Source: CAWKDG01 sp963848355 (GTDB taxonomy: Bacteria > Actinomycetota > Acidimicrobiia > Acidimicrobiales > UBA8190). From it: 29,012 bases of DNA. This document shows positions 8,933-16,202 of this stretch, in pieces. The notes beneath the pieces were generated by a model. The model did not search any database. It saw only the letters and a list, made by a program, of their open reading frames with translations, and was not told where the DNA came from. A program made the translations under genes and the position numbers. The stretch covers positions 1 through 29,012 of the forward strand of contig CAWKDG010000004.1 of assembly GCA_963848355.1 (NCBI GenBank). The letters are read 5' to 3'. Numbering within the stretch: position 1 is the first letter of the stretch; every line of letters begins with the position of its first letter.

Positions 8933-9352
8933 GTGCGACAGCGTCTCAGCCTGGTCACCCTCGGCGTCACGGACATCGGACGGTCCCGGGCCTTCTACGA
9001 AGCCCTCGGCTGGCGCGGTGTCGGCGGGTCGGGCGACGAGCCGGTGTTCTTCCAGGCCGGCGACATGGTCGTGGCGCTATGGGACCGGGCCCTGCTGGCG
9101 GCCGACACCTGCGTCGAGGACAACGGCGGCTGGGGAGGGATCACCCTCGCCCACAACGTGGGCTCGCGCCAGGAGGTCGATGACGTCACGGCGGTAGCAC
9201 GAGCGGCCGGCGCCACCGTGGCCCGGGAGCCGGCGGAGACCTTCTGGGGCGGCTACACGTCGATCGTCTTCGATCCCGACGGACACCCCTGGGAGTTCGC
9301 CCACAATCCGGGGTGGCAGCTGACCGAAGACGGAGGCGTGCGGCTCGCGTAG
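8933..9352 (+). CDS. VOC (glyoxalase/bleomycin-resistance-like) family protein
   Basis: A 139-residue protein with the two-repeat VOC pattern. It opens with LVTLGVTDIGRSRAFYEALGW and ends with SIVFDPDGHPWEFAHNPGW, the usual signature of the last strand with a metal-ligand-type Glu. Members bind a metal and act as lyases, dioxygenases or drug-binding proteins; the substrate cannot be predicted. The GTG at 8933 is the only in-frame start that gives a normal N-terminus. The open frame extends much further upstream, but only as antisense of the flavoprotein gene. The gene is divergent from the flavoprotein and precedes the methyltransferase gene by about 55 bp, possibly in one transcript. Confidence 0.85.
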   Translation: MRQRLSLVTLGVTDIGRSRAFYEALGWRGVGGSGDEPVFFQAGDMVVALWDRALLAADTCVEDNGGWGGITLAHNVGSRQEVDDVTAVARAAGATVAREPAETFWGGYTSIVFDPDGHPWEFAHNPGWQLTEDGGVRLA

Positions 9353-9406
9353 CGGCGCCGCCGGCGAAGGCACGGGACCGATCCCGGCGTGTCAGGATGC
9401 CGGTCG

Positions 9407-10174
9407 ATGTTCGATCCCGTCGTCGATCATTACGACCGTGCCCGACCGAGTTACCCGGCCGAGATCTACGACGCGCTGGAAGCGGACATGGGTGGGCTCC
9501 GCGGCACCCTCGTCCTCGATGTGGGTGCGGGGACCGGCATCGCGTCGCGCCAGCTGCTCGAACGGGGCGCGAAGGTCGTCGCCGTCGACATCGGCGAGCA
9601 GATGCTGCGGCGCGCAAGGTCCGCGTCACCGAGGCCGTCGTGTGTCGTGAGCGACGGCAACGTCCTTCCCTTCGGCTCCGGAGTGGCCCAGCTCGTCTGT
9701 TTCGCTCAGGCCTGGCACTGGTTCGATGCCCCGCGGGCGGCGTCAGAGGTGGCGCGGGTCCTCGGCACAGGTGGCTGGTGGGCGGCCTGGTGGAGTCACC
9801 CGCGTTCGGACGGTGAGGCGTGGTTCGACCGCTACCAGGATCTGATGGAGGCGACCTGTCCGGGTTATCCGCGTGGCCAACGCGACACCGGCAACCACGC
9901 CTGGCCCGACGAGCCGATCGCGGCCACCGGTCTGTTCGCCGAGGGACACCGCGTCGTGGTCCCGTGGGTGCGCGACGTGAGCTCTCGCCGGTGGATCGTG
10001 GAGGAGAGGAGCAAGTCGTACGTGGACGCTCTCGCCGTCGAGACTCGGGAGCAACTCCTCAGGGAGGTGGGCGGGATCATCGACGCGAACTTTCCCGACG
10101 GCCACATGGTGATCAGGTACACCACCCATATGTGGATCGCCAGTGTCAGCGCCGGGGAGCCCCGCTCCGGGTGA
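9407..10174 (+). CDS. Class I SAM-dependent methyltransferase
   Basis: A 255-residue protein. Motif I is LVLDVGAGTGIASRQLL, followed by VVAVDIGEQML (acidic ribose-binding position), then DGNVLPFGSG and a Trp-rich QAWHWFDAPRAASEVARVL region. This is the UbiE/type 11 pattern, close to proteins named class I methyltransferases acting on small molecules. The substrate is unknown. AGGA lies nine bases before the ATG at 9407. A GTG at 9389 would add six residues and is less likely. It ends eight bases from the stop of the convergent membrane-protein gene. Confidence 0.85.
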   Translation: MFDPVVDHYDRARPSYPAEIYDALEADMGGLRGTLVLDVGAGTGIASRQLLERGAKVVAVDIGEQMLRRARSASPRPSCVVSDGNVLPFGSGVAQLVCFAQAWHWFDAPRAASEVARVLGTGGWWAAWWSHPRSDGEAWFDRYQDLMEATCPGYPRGQRDTGNHAWPDEPIAATGLFAEGHRVVVPWVRDVSSRRWIVEERSKSYVDALAVETREQLLREVGGIIDANFPDGHMVIRYTTHMWIASVSAGEPRSG

Positions 10175-10181
10175 TCCCCTG

Positions 10182-10712
10182 TCAGGGGTTGTAGACCTCG
10201 TACCGACGGGGTCCGACCTGGACGAGAAGGGGCCCCGTCGCGGCGCAGGTGGTGCCGGGACCGCCGTTGTCCACGCCGTAGACGGAATACGCCGCCGGTG
10301 TCGTGAGGATCTGGTTGAACGGCGGGCCGTCCCCGTCCGACAGACCACGGGTCACCGCACTGCTGGGCGTGTACGAATCGCCGCACCACCACACCTTGGC
10401 CGGCGGCCCGGTCAGTGCGAGCGACCCGTATTGGACGATGTTGACGGCTTCGATCCACAGGAGCCCCGCGCCCCCGACGGCGAGGAGGAGTGCGAGGCCG
10501 AGACGCCGGGAGAGGCGGCCGAACCACAGTGACAGGGCCGTCCCCGTCGTGGCCACGACCACGACGGGCCAACTCGCTCCCAGCCGCGCCACCGAGACGA
10601 GCACGATGCAGGACACCACGGTGACGCCGAGTCCGACGAGAAGGCGGGGCTCACGATGGCGTGCCCCGGCGAGGCCCGCCGGACGATGCGGCTTTTCTGT
10701 GACGGGGACCAC
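10182..10712 (-). CDS. Hypothetical membrane protein
   Basis: A 176-residue protein with three hydrophobic segments at about 25-45 (LLVGLGVTVVSCIVLVSVA), 48-63 and 70-88, followed by an extracytoplasmic tail of about 80 residues. The tail has two cysteines (WWCGDSY and TTCAATG) that could form a disulfide, and ends VGPRRYEVYNP. I do not recognise the family. The start is GTG. It converges on the methyltransferase gene, and a small CCCCT-GTC-AGGGG hairpin lies at the junction. Its upstream region abuts the tRNA gene on the other strand. Confidence 0.6.
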   Translation of the reverse strand: MVPVTEKPHRPAGLAGARHREPRLLVGLGVTVVSCIVLVSVARLGASWPVVVVATTGTALSLWFGRLSRRLGLALLLAVGGAGLLWIEAVNIVQYGSLALTGPPAKVWWCGDSYTPSSAVTRGLSDGDGPPFNQILTTPAAYSVYGVDNGGPGTTCAATGPLLVQVGPRRYEVYNP

Positions 10713-10863
10713 CGGCTCAGGGTAACGCCCGGCGCCGGAATCGATCGAGCGAACGCAGATGCCGCCGCCGTCGGATCCACTACCCTTGGAGCGGCGCCGG
10801 ATGCTTCGTCGGACCGTGGTCGGGGCAGTCCCCGAATCGGCCCGACGGGGGAGATGGTCACCC

Positions 10864-10952
10864 GGAGAGGTGCGAGAGCGGCCGAATCGGACTCACTGCT
10901 AATGAGTTGACCTGGGAAACTGGGTCCGAGGGTTCAAATCCCTCCCTCTCCG
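10864..10952 (+). tRNA. tRNA-Ser (GCT)
   Basis: An 89-base class II tRNA. The acceptor stem GGAGAGG pairs with CCTCTCC (10945-10951). The anticodon stem ACTCA/TGAGT holds loop CTGCTAA with anticodon GCT at 10898-10900, reading AGC/AGU. The long variable arm (CCTGGG-AAA-CTGGG type) is typical of serine tRNAs. The T arm is GAGGG-TTCAAAT-CCCTC and the discriminator base is G. CCA is not encoded. It lies 59 bases before rimO. No integrated element borders it. Confidence 0.95.
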
Positions 10953-10999
10953 CGGAATGTCGTCGTGGCGTCCCGCCGGGGCGTCCGGGACGACCCCGG

Positions 11000-11005
11000 T
11001 AGATT
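11000..11005 (+). promoter_or_regulatory. -10 box for leaderless rimO transcript
   Basis: TAGATT matches TANNNT and ends exactly six bases before the GTG at 11012. That is the distance expected if transcription begins on the start codon. No Shine-Dalgarno sequence is present. This also chooses the second of two adjacent GTG codons (11009 and 11012). Confidence 0.55.
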
Positions 11006-11011
11006 GTCGTG

Positions 11012-12289
11012 GTGCCCGAGACCTACTGGTTGGAGACCCTGGGCTGTCCGAAGAACCAGGTCGACTCGGACAAGTTGGTGGGCACGCTGGTGGCCGACGG
11101 CTACGAAGCGGCCCGGACGCCGGAGGACGCCGACCTCGTGGTGGTGAACACCTGTGCCTTCATCGAGGCGGCTCGCCAGGAGTCCGTCGACACCATTCTC
11201 GAGATGGCCGAGGCCCGCCGGTCCGGATCAAGGCTCGTCGTCACCGGGTGCCTGGCGGAACGCTACGGCACCGAGCTGGCCGACGCCCTGCCCGAGGTGG
11301 ACCTCGTCGCCGGCTTCGGAGTACCGGTCACCCTGCGCCGGCGCAACGCCTTCGACCTCCTCAATCTCCCGCGACCGGTCGCCTCCGCACCATGGGCCTA
11401 TATAAAGGTGGCCGAGGGGTGCGACCGCCGGTGCGGGTTCTGCGCCATCCCGTCGTTCCGCGGACTCCAGCGGTCCCGACCCGCCGAGTCCCTTCTCGAG
11501 GAGGTCGCCGCCCTGGGTGACGAGGTGCGCGAGGTCGTCCTCGTCGCCCAGGACCTCGCCTCGTGGGGGCTCGACCGGAGCGCTCCGGACCGTGTCTCCC
11601 GGGTACGGGGCACCTCCCGGCCCATCGTCGGGCTGATCAGGGCGGTGGCAGACCGGGTGGAGCGGGTACGTCTGCTCTATCTGTACCCATCGGCTCTTGA
11701 CGACGAACTCGTCGACACCATCGTGGGCACCGGCGTGCCCTACTTCGATCTCTCGCTCCAACACGTCTCGCGTCCTCTGGTCGAGCGGATGCGGCGGTGG
11801 GGTGAGGGGGAGCGCTTTCTCGACCGGATCGCCCGTATCCGGTCGGCCGCCCCCGATGCCGCGTTGCGGTCGTCGTTCATCCTGGGCTACCCCGGTGAGA
11901 CCGAGGAGGACCACGACGCGCTCCTCGCCTTCCTGGCCGAGGCGCAACTCGACTGGGCCGGTTTCTTCACCTTCTCCGAGGAGCCCGGGACCTACGCCGC
12001 CGGCCTCGGCGACGGGGTCCCGCCCGAGCTGGCCCTCGAGCGGCTGCGCGAGTGTTCCGAGATCCAGGACCGGATCACAGCCGAGCGCCGCTCGGCACTG
12101 GTGGGCGAGACGATGCGTGTCCTCGTCGATGCCCCCGGGGCGGGACGTTCGCACCGCGAGGCCCCCGAGATCGACGGCATCGTGCACGTTCCGACGACCC
12201 TGGAACCCGGTCGTCTCGTCGACGTCGTCCCCACCGGCGCCGCCGGACCCGATCTGTGGGCCGAGGTGGCGGGAACGGTCGGGCCGTGA
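11012..12289 (+). CDS. rimO: Ribosomal protein S12 methylthiotransferase RimO
   Basis: A 425-residue radical-SAM enzyme that adds a methylthio group to the conserved Asp of ribosomal protein uS12. The N-terminal MTTase domain carries its three cluster cysteines in LGCPKNQVDSD, VVNTCAF and VVTGCLAERYG. The radical SAM motif CDRRCGFCAIP (CxxxCxxC) follows, then YPSALDDELVD, FDLSLQHVS and SSFILGYPGETEEDH. The C-terminal TRAM domain starts near residue 350. LGCPKNQVDSD is the typical RimO form. MiaB is the nearest alternative, but its first Cys motif differs. The stop overlaps the pgsA start (GTGA at 12286-12289), so the two are translated together. Confidence 0.95.
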   Translation: MPETYWLETLGCPKNQVDSDKLVGTLVADGYEAARTPEDADLVVVNTCAFIEAARQESVDTILEMAEARRSGSRLVVTGCLAERYGTELADALPEVDLVAGFGVPVTLRRRNAFDLLNLPRPVASAPWAYIKVAEGCDRRCGFCAIPSFRGLQRSRPAESLLEEVAALGDEVREVVLVAQDLASWGLDRSAPDRVSRVRGTSRPIVGLIRAVADRVERVRLLYLYPSALDDELVDTIVGTGVPYFDLSLQHVSRPLVERMRRWGEGERFLDRIARIRSAAPDAALRSSFILGYPGETEEDHDALLAFLAEAQLDWAGFFTFSEEPGTYAAGLGDGVPPELALERLRECSEIQDRITAERRSALVGETMRVLVDAPGAGRSHREAPEIDGIVHVPTTLEPGRLVDVVPTGAAGPDLWAEVAGTVGP

Positions 12290-12933
12290 CCGATCCGGGC
12301 GCCGCCCCGGTCGTCGCCTCGACGGCCGACGGGTCGTCGCCGCCGCCGGTCACGCCGATCGGCGAACGGGTGAAGCAATTCACCTTCGGCCCGTCGGCTC
12401 TCGTGACCCCGGCCAACGGGATCACCCTGGCCCGTCTGCTGGCCACGCCGGTGGTGGTGGTCATGGTGGCCATGCACGGCGCCGGCTGGGTGCCGTTCGC
12501 CGTGGCCTTCACCATCGGGGCCACCGACGGGATCGACGGATGGCTGGCGCGGCGGCAGGGTACGACCCGGTCGGGCGCTTTCCTCGATCCCCTGGCCGAC
12601 AAGGCCGTGGTCCTGAGCCTGTTGTTCGTCCTGGCCGCCAAGGGTGAGTTCTCCTGGCTGCCCGTCTCCCTCATCGCCGCCCGTGAAGTGGGGATGAGCG
12701 CCTACCGGGCCGTGGCCGGCCGACGGGGGATCTCCATCCCGGCGCGGACGTCGGCCAAGGTGAAGACCCTCGTCCAGGGCATCGCCATCCTCCTGGCCCT
12801 GGCCCCGACGGTGGTCCCGCACCGGACCGTCCTGACCGTGGCCGTGTGGGTGGCGGTGGCCCTCACGGTGGCGACGGGCGCGCAGTACCTGCTGGACGGC
12901 CGGCGGGCCGGGCAGTCCCAGGGGGCCGCCTGA
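12286..12933 (+). CDS. pgsA: CDP-diacylglycerol-glycerol-3-phosphate 3-phosphatidyltransferase
   Basis: A 215-residue integral membrane enzyme making phosphatidylglycerol phosphate from CDP-diacylglycerol and glycerol-3-phosphate, the first step towards phosphatidylglycerol and cardiolipin. The CDP-alcohol phosphotransferase motif is present at about residues 84-105: DGWLARRQGTTRSGAFLDPL followed by ADK. Only seven residues lie between AR and the motif Gly, where the common consensus has eight. A non-conserved Pro/Ser-rich head of about 35 residues precedes the first helix (ITLARLLATPVVVVM). The GTG start overlaps the rimO stop and the stop overlaps the cinA start (TGATG). The order rimO-pgsA-cinA is common in Actinobacteria and supports PgsA over other members of the family. 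Confidence 0.9.
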   Translation: MTDPGAAPVVASTADGSSPPPVTPIGERVKQFTFGPSALVTPANGITLARLLATPVVVVMVAMHGAGWVPFAVAFTIGATDGIDGWLARRQGTTRSGAFLDPLADKAVVLSLLFVLAAKGEFSWLPVSLIAAREVGMSAYRAVAGRRGISIPARTSAKVKTLVQGIAILLALAPTVVPHRTVLTVAVWVAVALTVATGAQYLLDGRRAGQSQGAA

Positions 12934-14192
12934 TGCGGATAGAGATCGTGGCCGTCGGCACGGAATTGCTGCTCGGCCAGATCGCCGACACCAACTCGGC
13001 CTGGCTCGGGGAGCAGCTGGCCCTGGGCGGGGTCGACTCGCACTTCCATCAGGCGGTGGGGGACAACCAGGAGCGGATCGTCCTCGCCCTGCGCACGGCG
13101 CTGGCGCGCAGCGACGGGGTGGTGGTGTGCGGGGGACTCGGCCCGACCCATGATGACATCACCAGGGACGCCATCGCCGAGGTGATGAACGTGGCCCTGG
13201 TCCGGGATGCGGCCATCGTCGAGAAGATCGCTCAGATGTTCTCCTCGCGCGGTCGGGACATGCCCGAGAGCAACGGCCGGCAGGCCGACGTCCCCGTCGG
13301 CGCCACGCCGATCGTCCAGGTCATGGGGACGGCCCCCGGGCTGATCTGCCCGGTCGGCCACAAGGTCGTCTACGCCGTTCCCGGCGTCCCCTACGAGATG
13401 ATGGAGATGTTCACCCGTGCCGTGCTTCCCGACCTGCGCCGGCGGATGGCCGAGCAGGGTGACGTGTCGGTGATCGTGAGCCGGGTGGTGCGGACGTGGG
13501 GGAACAGCGAGTCGGGCCTGGCCGAGCTCCTCGCCCCCCGTATCGCCGCGCTCGACGCCGGTGGCGGGAACCCGACCATCGCCTTCCTGGCCTCGGGGAT
13601 GGAAGGGATCAAGGTGCGGATCACGGCCAAGGCGGCCGACACCGCGACGGCCGAGGCCCTCGTGCGGGCCGAGGCCGAACACGTCCGGGCGCTCGTCGGC
13701 GAGGCCGTCTTCGGGTTCGACGACGACACCATGGAGTCGGTGGTGGGCACCGCACTGAGAGAACGCGGCCTCACACTCGGCCTGGCCGAGTCACTGACCG
13801 GCGGGCTGGTGGCGTCGCGACTGGTGGCCGTGCCCGGTGCCAGCGACTGGTTCCGGGGGTCGGTCGTCTCCTACGCCAGCGACGTGAAGTACAACGTCCT
13901 CGGCGTCCCCGAGGGGCCGGTGGTGACGGCCGAGGCGGCCCGGGCCATGGCCGACGGCGCCCGCCGCGTCCTCGGGGCCGATGTGGGACTGGCCCTCACC
14001 GGAGTGGCCGGTCCCGACGGCCAGGAGGGTCAGGTGCCGGGGACGGTCATCGTCGGACTGGCCCGGGACGGGATGGCGACCGAGTCGCTCGAGGCCCACC
14101 TGCCCGGGGATCGCGACCGGGTGCGGCAGTACGCCACCATCACCGCCCTCGACCTCCTGCGCCGTCGCCTGATCCACGACGCCGACGGCTAG
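12933..14192 (+). CDS. cinA: CinA family protein with nicotinamide-nucleotide amidohydrolase domain
   Basis: A 419-residue two-domain protein. The N-terminal molybdopterin-binding-like (COG1058) domain opens with IEIVAVGTELLLGQIADTNS and contains GGLGPTHDDITRD and YAVPGVPYEM. The C-terminal PncC/CinA domain has LGLAESLTGGLVASRL, FRGSVVSYASDVKYNVLGV and ALTGVAGPDG. The family hydrolyses ADP-ribose-type pyrophosphates with the first domain and deamidates NMN with the second, recycling pyridine nucleotides. Length and motifs are complete. The ATG overlaps the pgsA stop. Its TAG stop shares the bases CTAG (14189-14192) with the stop of the convergent DinB-like gene. Confidence 0.93.
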   Translation: MRIEIVAVGTELLLGQIADTNSAWLGEQLALGGVDSHFHQAVGDNQERIVLALRTALARSDGVVVCGGLGPTHDDITRDAIAEVMNVALVRDAAIVEKIAQMFSSRGRDMPESNGRQADVPVGATPIVQVMGTAPGLICPVGHKVVYAVPGVPYEMMEMFTRAVLPDLRRRMAEQGDVSVIVSRVVRTWGNSESGLAELLAPRIAALDAGGGNPTIAFLASGMEGIKVRITAKAADTATAEALVRAEAEHVRALVGEAVFGFDDDTMESVVGTALRERGLTLGLAESLTGGLVASRLVAVPGASDWFRGSVVSYASDVKYNVLGVPEGPVVTAEAARAMADGARRVLGADVGLALTGVAGPDGQEGQVPGTVIVGLARDGMATESLEAHLPGDRDRVRQYATITALDLLRRRLIHDADG

Positions 14193-14770
14193 TGGCCGGG
14201 TGACGACGCCGGTTCCCAGGGCGTGATCCACGGGCTGGGCGCCCACTCTTCGGCGGCGGCCATAAGCGGACCGGCGGTCGCCCCGTCGAGGGCTTCCCGG
14301 ATGATGTCGGCGTGGCCGGCGTGCCGGGCCGTCTCCTCGACGAGGTGCAGGAGGACCCACCGCACCGACGCCTCGTCGGGGAACCACGGCACACCCTTGG
14401 CCAGCGGCACGGCCTGCCCGATGTCGCCGACCTCGGCGATGACGCTCTCCGTGCGGACGGCCACCTCCCCGTAGAGGGCGAGAAGACCGTCCAGGGTCTC
14501 GTCCGGCTGCATCTGGAACCCGGCCAGGTAGGCGACGTAGTCGGTCGCGTCCGACGAGTCGGACTGGAGAACCCGGTCGATCCAGCTGCTCTCGGCCTCC
14601 GTCACGTGCTTGACCAGTCCACCGATGCTCAGCGTGCTGGCTGTGGTGGTCGTCCGCGCCTGGTCATCGGTGAGCCCGTAGGCCGCGTTCCGCAGAGCGG
14701 CGCGCTGCTGGGCCAGGAAGGCGAGGAGCGCCTGGCGCTCGTCGGTGACGAAGGGGACGTTCATGGGCAT
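14189..14770 (-). CDS. DinB/DUF664-family protein, possibly thiol-dependent
   Basis: A 193-residue four-helix-bundle protein. Typical motifs are LSIGGLVKHVTEAESSWIDR near residue 45-65, and WVLLHLVEETARHAGHADII near 145-165. Each contributes a histidine of the metal triad that the family uses. Many Actinobacterial members are mycothiol- or bacillithiol-dependent transferases, others are of unknown function, so the substrate is left open. The ATG at 14770 is preceded by AGGAG (14779-14783) at eight bases. It is convergent with cinA and overlaps it by four bases. Confidence 0.85.
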   Translation of the reverse strand: MPMNVPFVTDERQALLAFLAQQRAALRNAAYGLTDDQARTTTTASTLSIGGLVKHVTEAESSWIDRVLQSDSSDATDYVAYLAGFQMQPDETLDGLLALYGEVAVRTESVIAEVGDIGQAVPLAKGVPWFPDEASVRWVLLHLVEETARHAGHADIIREALDGATAGPLMAAAEEWAPSPWITPWEPASSPGH

Positions 14771-14852
14771 GGGTGGATCTCCTGTTCGTCGAGGCCGTAC
14801 GCCATCCATTGTGCCCACCGGGCTCTCGGAGATCTACGCAGGTTTCGCTCCG

Positions 14853-14896
14853 TGTTGATCGGGCGGTGGAATCCTGTTGATCCGGCTGTGGAACCC
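14853..14896 (+). repeat. Two 22-bp tandem repeats upstream of a membrane-protein gene
   Basis: TGTTGATCGGGCGGTGGAAT plus CC at 14853-14874 is followed directly by TGTTGATCCGGCTGTGGAAC plus CC at 14875-14896, with three differences in 22 positions. The second copy ends eight bases before the GTG of the DUF2510 gene. A period of 22 bp puts both copies on nearly the same face of the helix, which would suit a dimeric regulator. No known box is recognised. Confidence 0.6.
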
Positions 14897-14904
14897 TGAA
14901 CCGG

Positions 14905-15504
14905 GTGACCTCCACCGTCCTTCTGGCCACGAACACGGTGGCGGCCGTCTTCTGGCTGCTGGTCGGGGTCACCGTCATCGTTCTCACCTTCGTCACCTGG
15001 GCGAAGATCATCTCCAAGGCCGGCCGCTCCAGCTGGTGGATCCTGCTCCCCATCTCCGCCGTGGTCCTCTGGATCATGAGCCAGATGCTCGGCGTGGACT
15101 CCTTGACGGGTCTGATCCGGTCGCCCTTCGGATTCAACGCGGCCGAATACGACGCCGCCAATGTCCTGCACAAGATCGCCCTCGCCCTCGTCATCGCCTC
15201 GTGGATCCTGTTCGTCCTCTTCGGCTTCTCCGACTGGCCCGCACTGCACGGGTTTCGTCCTAGGGCCCACCCGTCCGCCGGGGACGAGGGGGCCCCGCTG
15301 CCGCCGTCGCCGGACCCGACCTCGCCGTCGCCGGACCCGACCTCGCCGCCGCCACCCAGGGCTCAGAACCCGGGCTGGTACCAGGTCGGTGCGACCAACA
15401 ACGACCAGGGCTTCTGGGACGGCCAGGACTGGACGGCGCGCCGGCGATGGGAAGGTGCCGGTTGGACCGACGTTCCCTTCGCTCGTTCCGATCCCGGCCC
15501 GTAA
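14905..15504 (+). CDS. Membrane protein with C-terminal DUF2510 domain
   Basis: A 199-residue protein with three hydrophobic segments: about 8-32 (TNTVAAVFWLLVGVTVIVL), 42-62 (SSWWILLPISAVVLWIM) and 88-110 (ALALVIASWILFVLFGF). A Pro/Ser/Asp-rich linker follows, then a DUF2510 module at about 152-190 that reads NPGWYQVGATNNDQGFWDGQ and DWTARRRWEGAGW. DUF2510 is a short Trp-rich Actinobacterial domain of unknown function, usually on the cytoplasmic side of membrane proteins. The start is GTG with no clear ribosome site, and two 22-bp tandem repeats stand directly upstream. Confidence 0.75.
   Translation: MTSTVLLATNTVAAVFWLLVGVTVIVLTFVTWAKIISKAGRSSWWILLPISAVVLWIMSQMLGVDSLTGLIRSPFGFNAAEYDAANVLHKIALALVIASWILFVLFGFSDWPALHGFRPRAHPSAGDEGAPLPPSPDPTSPSPDPTSPPPPRAQNPGWYQVGATNNDQGFWDGQDWTARRRWEGAGWTDVPFARSDPGP
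15304..15345 (+). repeat. Two exact 21-bp tandem repeats inside the DUF2510 protein linker
   Basis: A 21-base unit beginning CCGTCGCCGGACC occurs twice in a row (15304-15324 and 15325-15345) and encodes PSPDPTS twice. The copies look identical, so the duplication is recent or under selection. It lengthens the linker between the membrane part and the DUF2510 module. Confidence 0.8.
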
Positions 15505-15549
15505 GACCGGCGGCACCTCCCCGCGGGGCGCCACCACCGTCGACGGTCG

Positions 15550-15894
15550 TCAACCGGCGGCGATGAGCCGCGCGTAGAGCGCCCGGGTCTCCTCGTCGAA
15601 GGCGACGAGGCGGACGAGTGCGAGATCGACCCGAGCTGACGACACGGTGGCGACGGCCAACTCCGCGGCCAAGTCAGGCGGGTAGCCGTAGACGCCCTTC
15701 GAGATGGCCGGGAAGGCGATCGACCGCGCCCCCAGTTCGTCGGCCAGCGCCAGGGAGCGCCGGTAGCAGGAGGCCAGGAGCTCGGCCTCGCCCGACCGCC
15801 CTCCGGCCCAGACGGCGCCGACGGTGTGGATGGCACCGTGGACACCCCCGCCCCCGGCCAGGCGCGCGTTGGCGGCGTTCACGACGGCGTCCAC
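15550..15894 (-). pseudogene. Macrodomain (ADP-ribose-binding) gene, truncated and internally deleted
   Basis: The remaining 114 codons are clearly macrodomain: DAVVNAANARLAGGGGVHGA, then HTVGAVWAGGRSGEAELLAS, CYRRSLALADELG and AFPAISKGVYGYP. Compared with the intact paralogue at 22393-22938 it lacks the first strand (the GDIT segment). It also lacks an in-frame block of 38 codons between GAIH and VIHTVG. The deletion endpoints share the bases ATCCAC (15826-15831 here), so slippage between short repeats explains it. The missing block follows the GGGVxGAIH ligand loop. The cut 5' end lies 37 bases from a decayed serine recombinase. No proper start or ribosome site is seen. Confidence 0.8.
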
Positions 15895-15931
15895 AGAAGG
15901 CAGGTATCCGTAAACGTGCTAGCTGTGCTCC

Positions 15932-16198
15932 ATGACCAGCACAAACGTACAGACCAGGGTTCTGGTGGCTGCCAGGCTCAGCCGGGTGGGTGAGAAGGGA
16001 ATCAGCCGCATCGAGCGAGATGACCAGGCAGCGCAGAAGCGGGCAGGCGGACGATCCAATATCAATTCCTAGGTGGCCTACGCCTTTAGCTGTGATGTCT
16101 TCGAGCTTCACGCGCCCAACTGGCGCAACCCTCGAGCCAATTGGCTGAGAAATCTAGGGTTCCGGCTCCTGAAGACACGGAGGGACGACCGCTATTGA
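15932..16198 (+). pseudogene. Decayed large serine recombinase (integrase) N-terminal remnant
   Basis: From the ATG at 15932 the frame reads TRVLVAARLSRVGEKGISRI and ERDDQAAQKRAGG, ending at TAG (16070-16072). This matches the N-terminus of Actinobacterial phage-type serine integrases, with the catalytic Ser17 in RLSR and the following (R)IERDDxAAQ helix. Past the stop the same frame continues to TGA at 16196-16198 as VAYAFSCDVFELHAPNWRNP and RANWLRNLGFRLLK. This can be laid over the usual VAxAxDxDVSGxxxPWxRPxLGxWL segment, though the key residues have drifted. Nothing of the rest of a roughly 500-residue enzyme remains. The local sequence is lower in GC. It probably marks an old integration at the macrodomain gene. 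Confidence 0.6.
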
Positions 16199-16202
16199 CG
16201 AG

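Noticed and set aside
11228..12187. Long minus-strand open frame inside rimO
   Set aside because: It lies wholly opposite a well-recognised radical-SAM enzyme and shows no motif or ribosome site.
15519..15547. Palindromes CCCCGCGGGG (15519-15528) and ACCGTCGACGGT (15536-15547)
   Set aside because: They sit between convergent genes and might help termination, but they are short and expected at this GC content.
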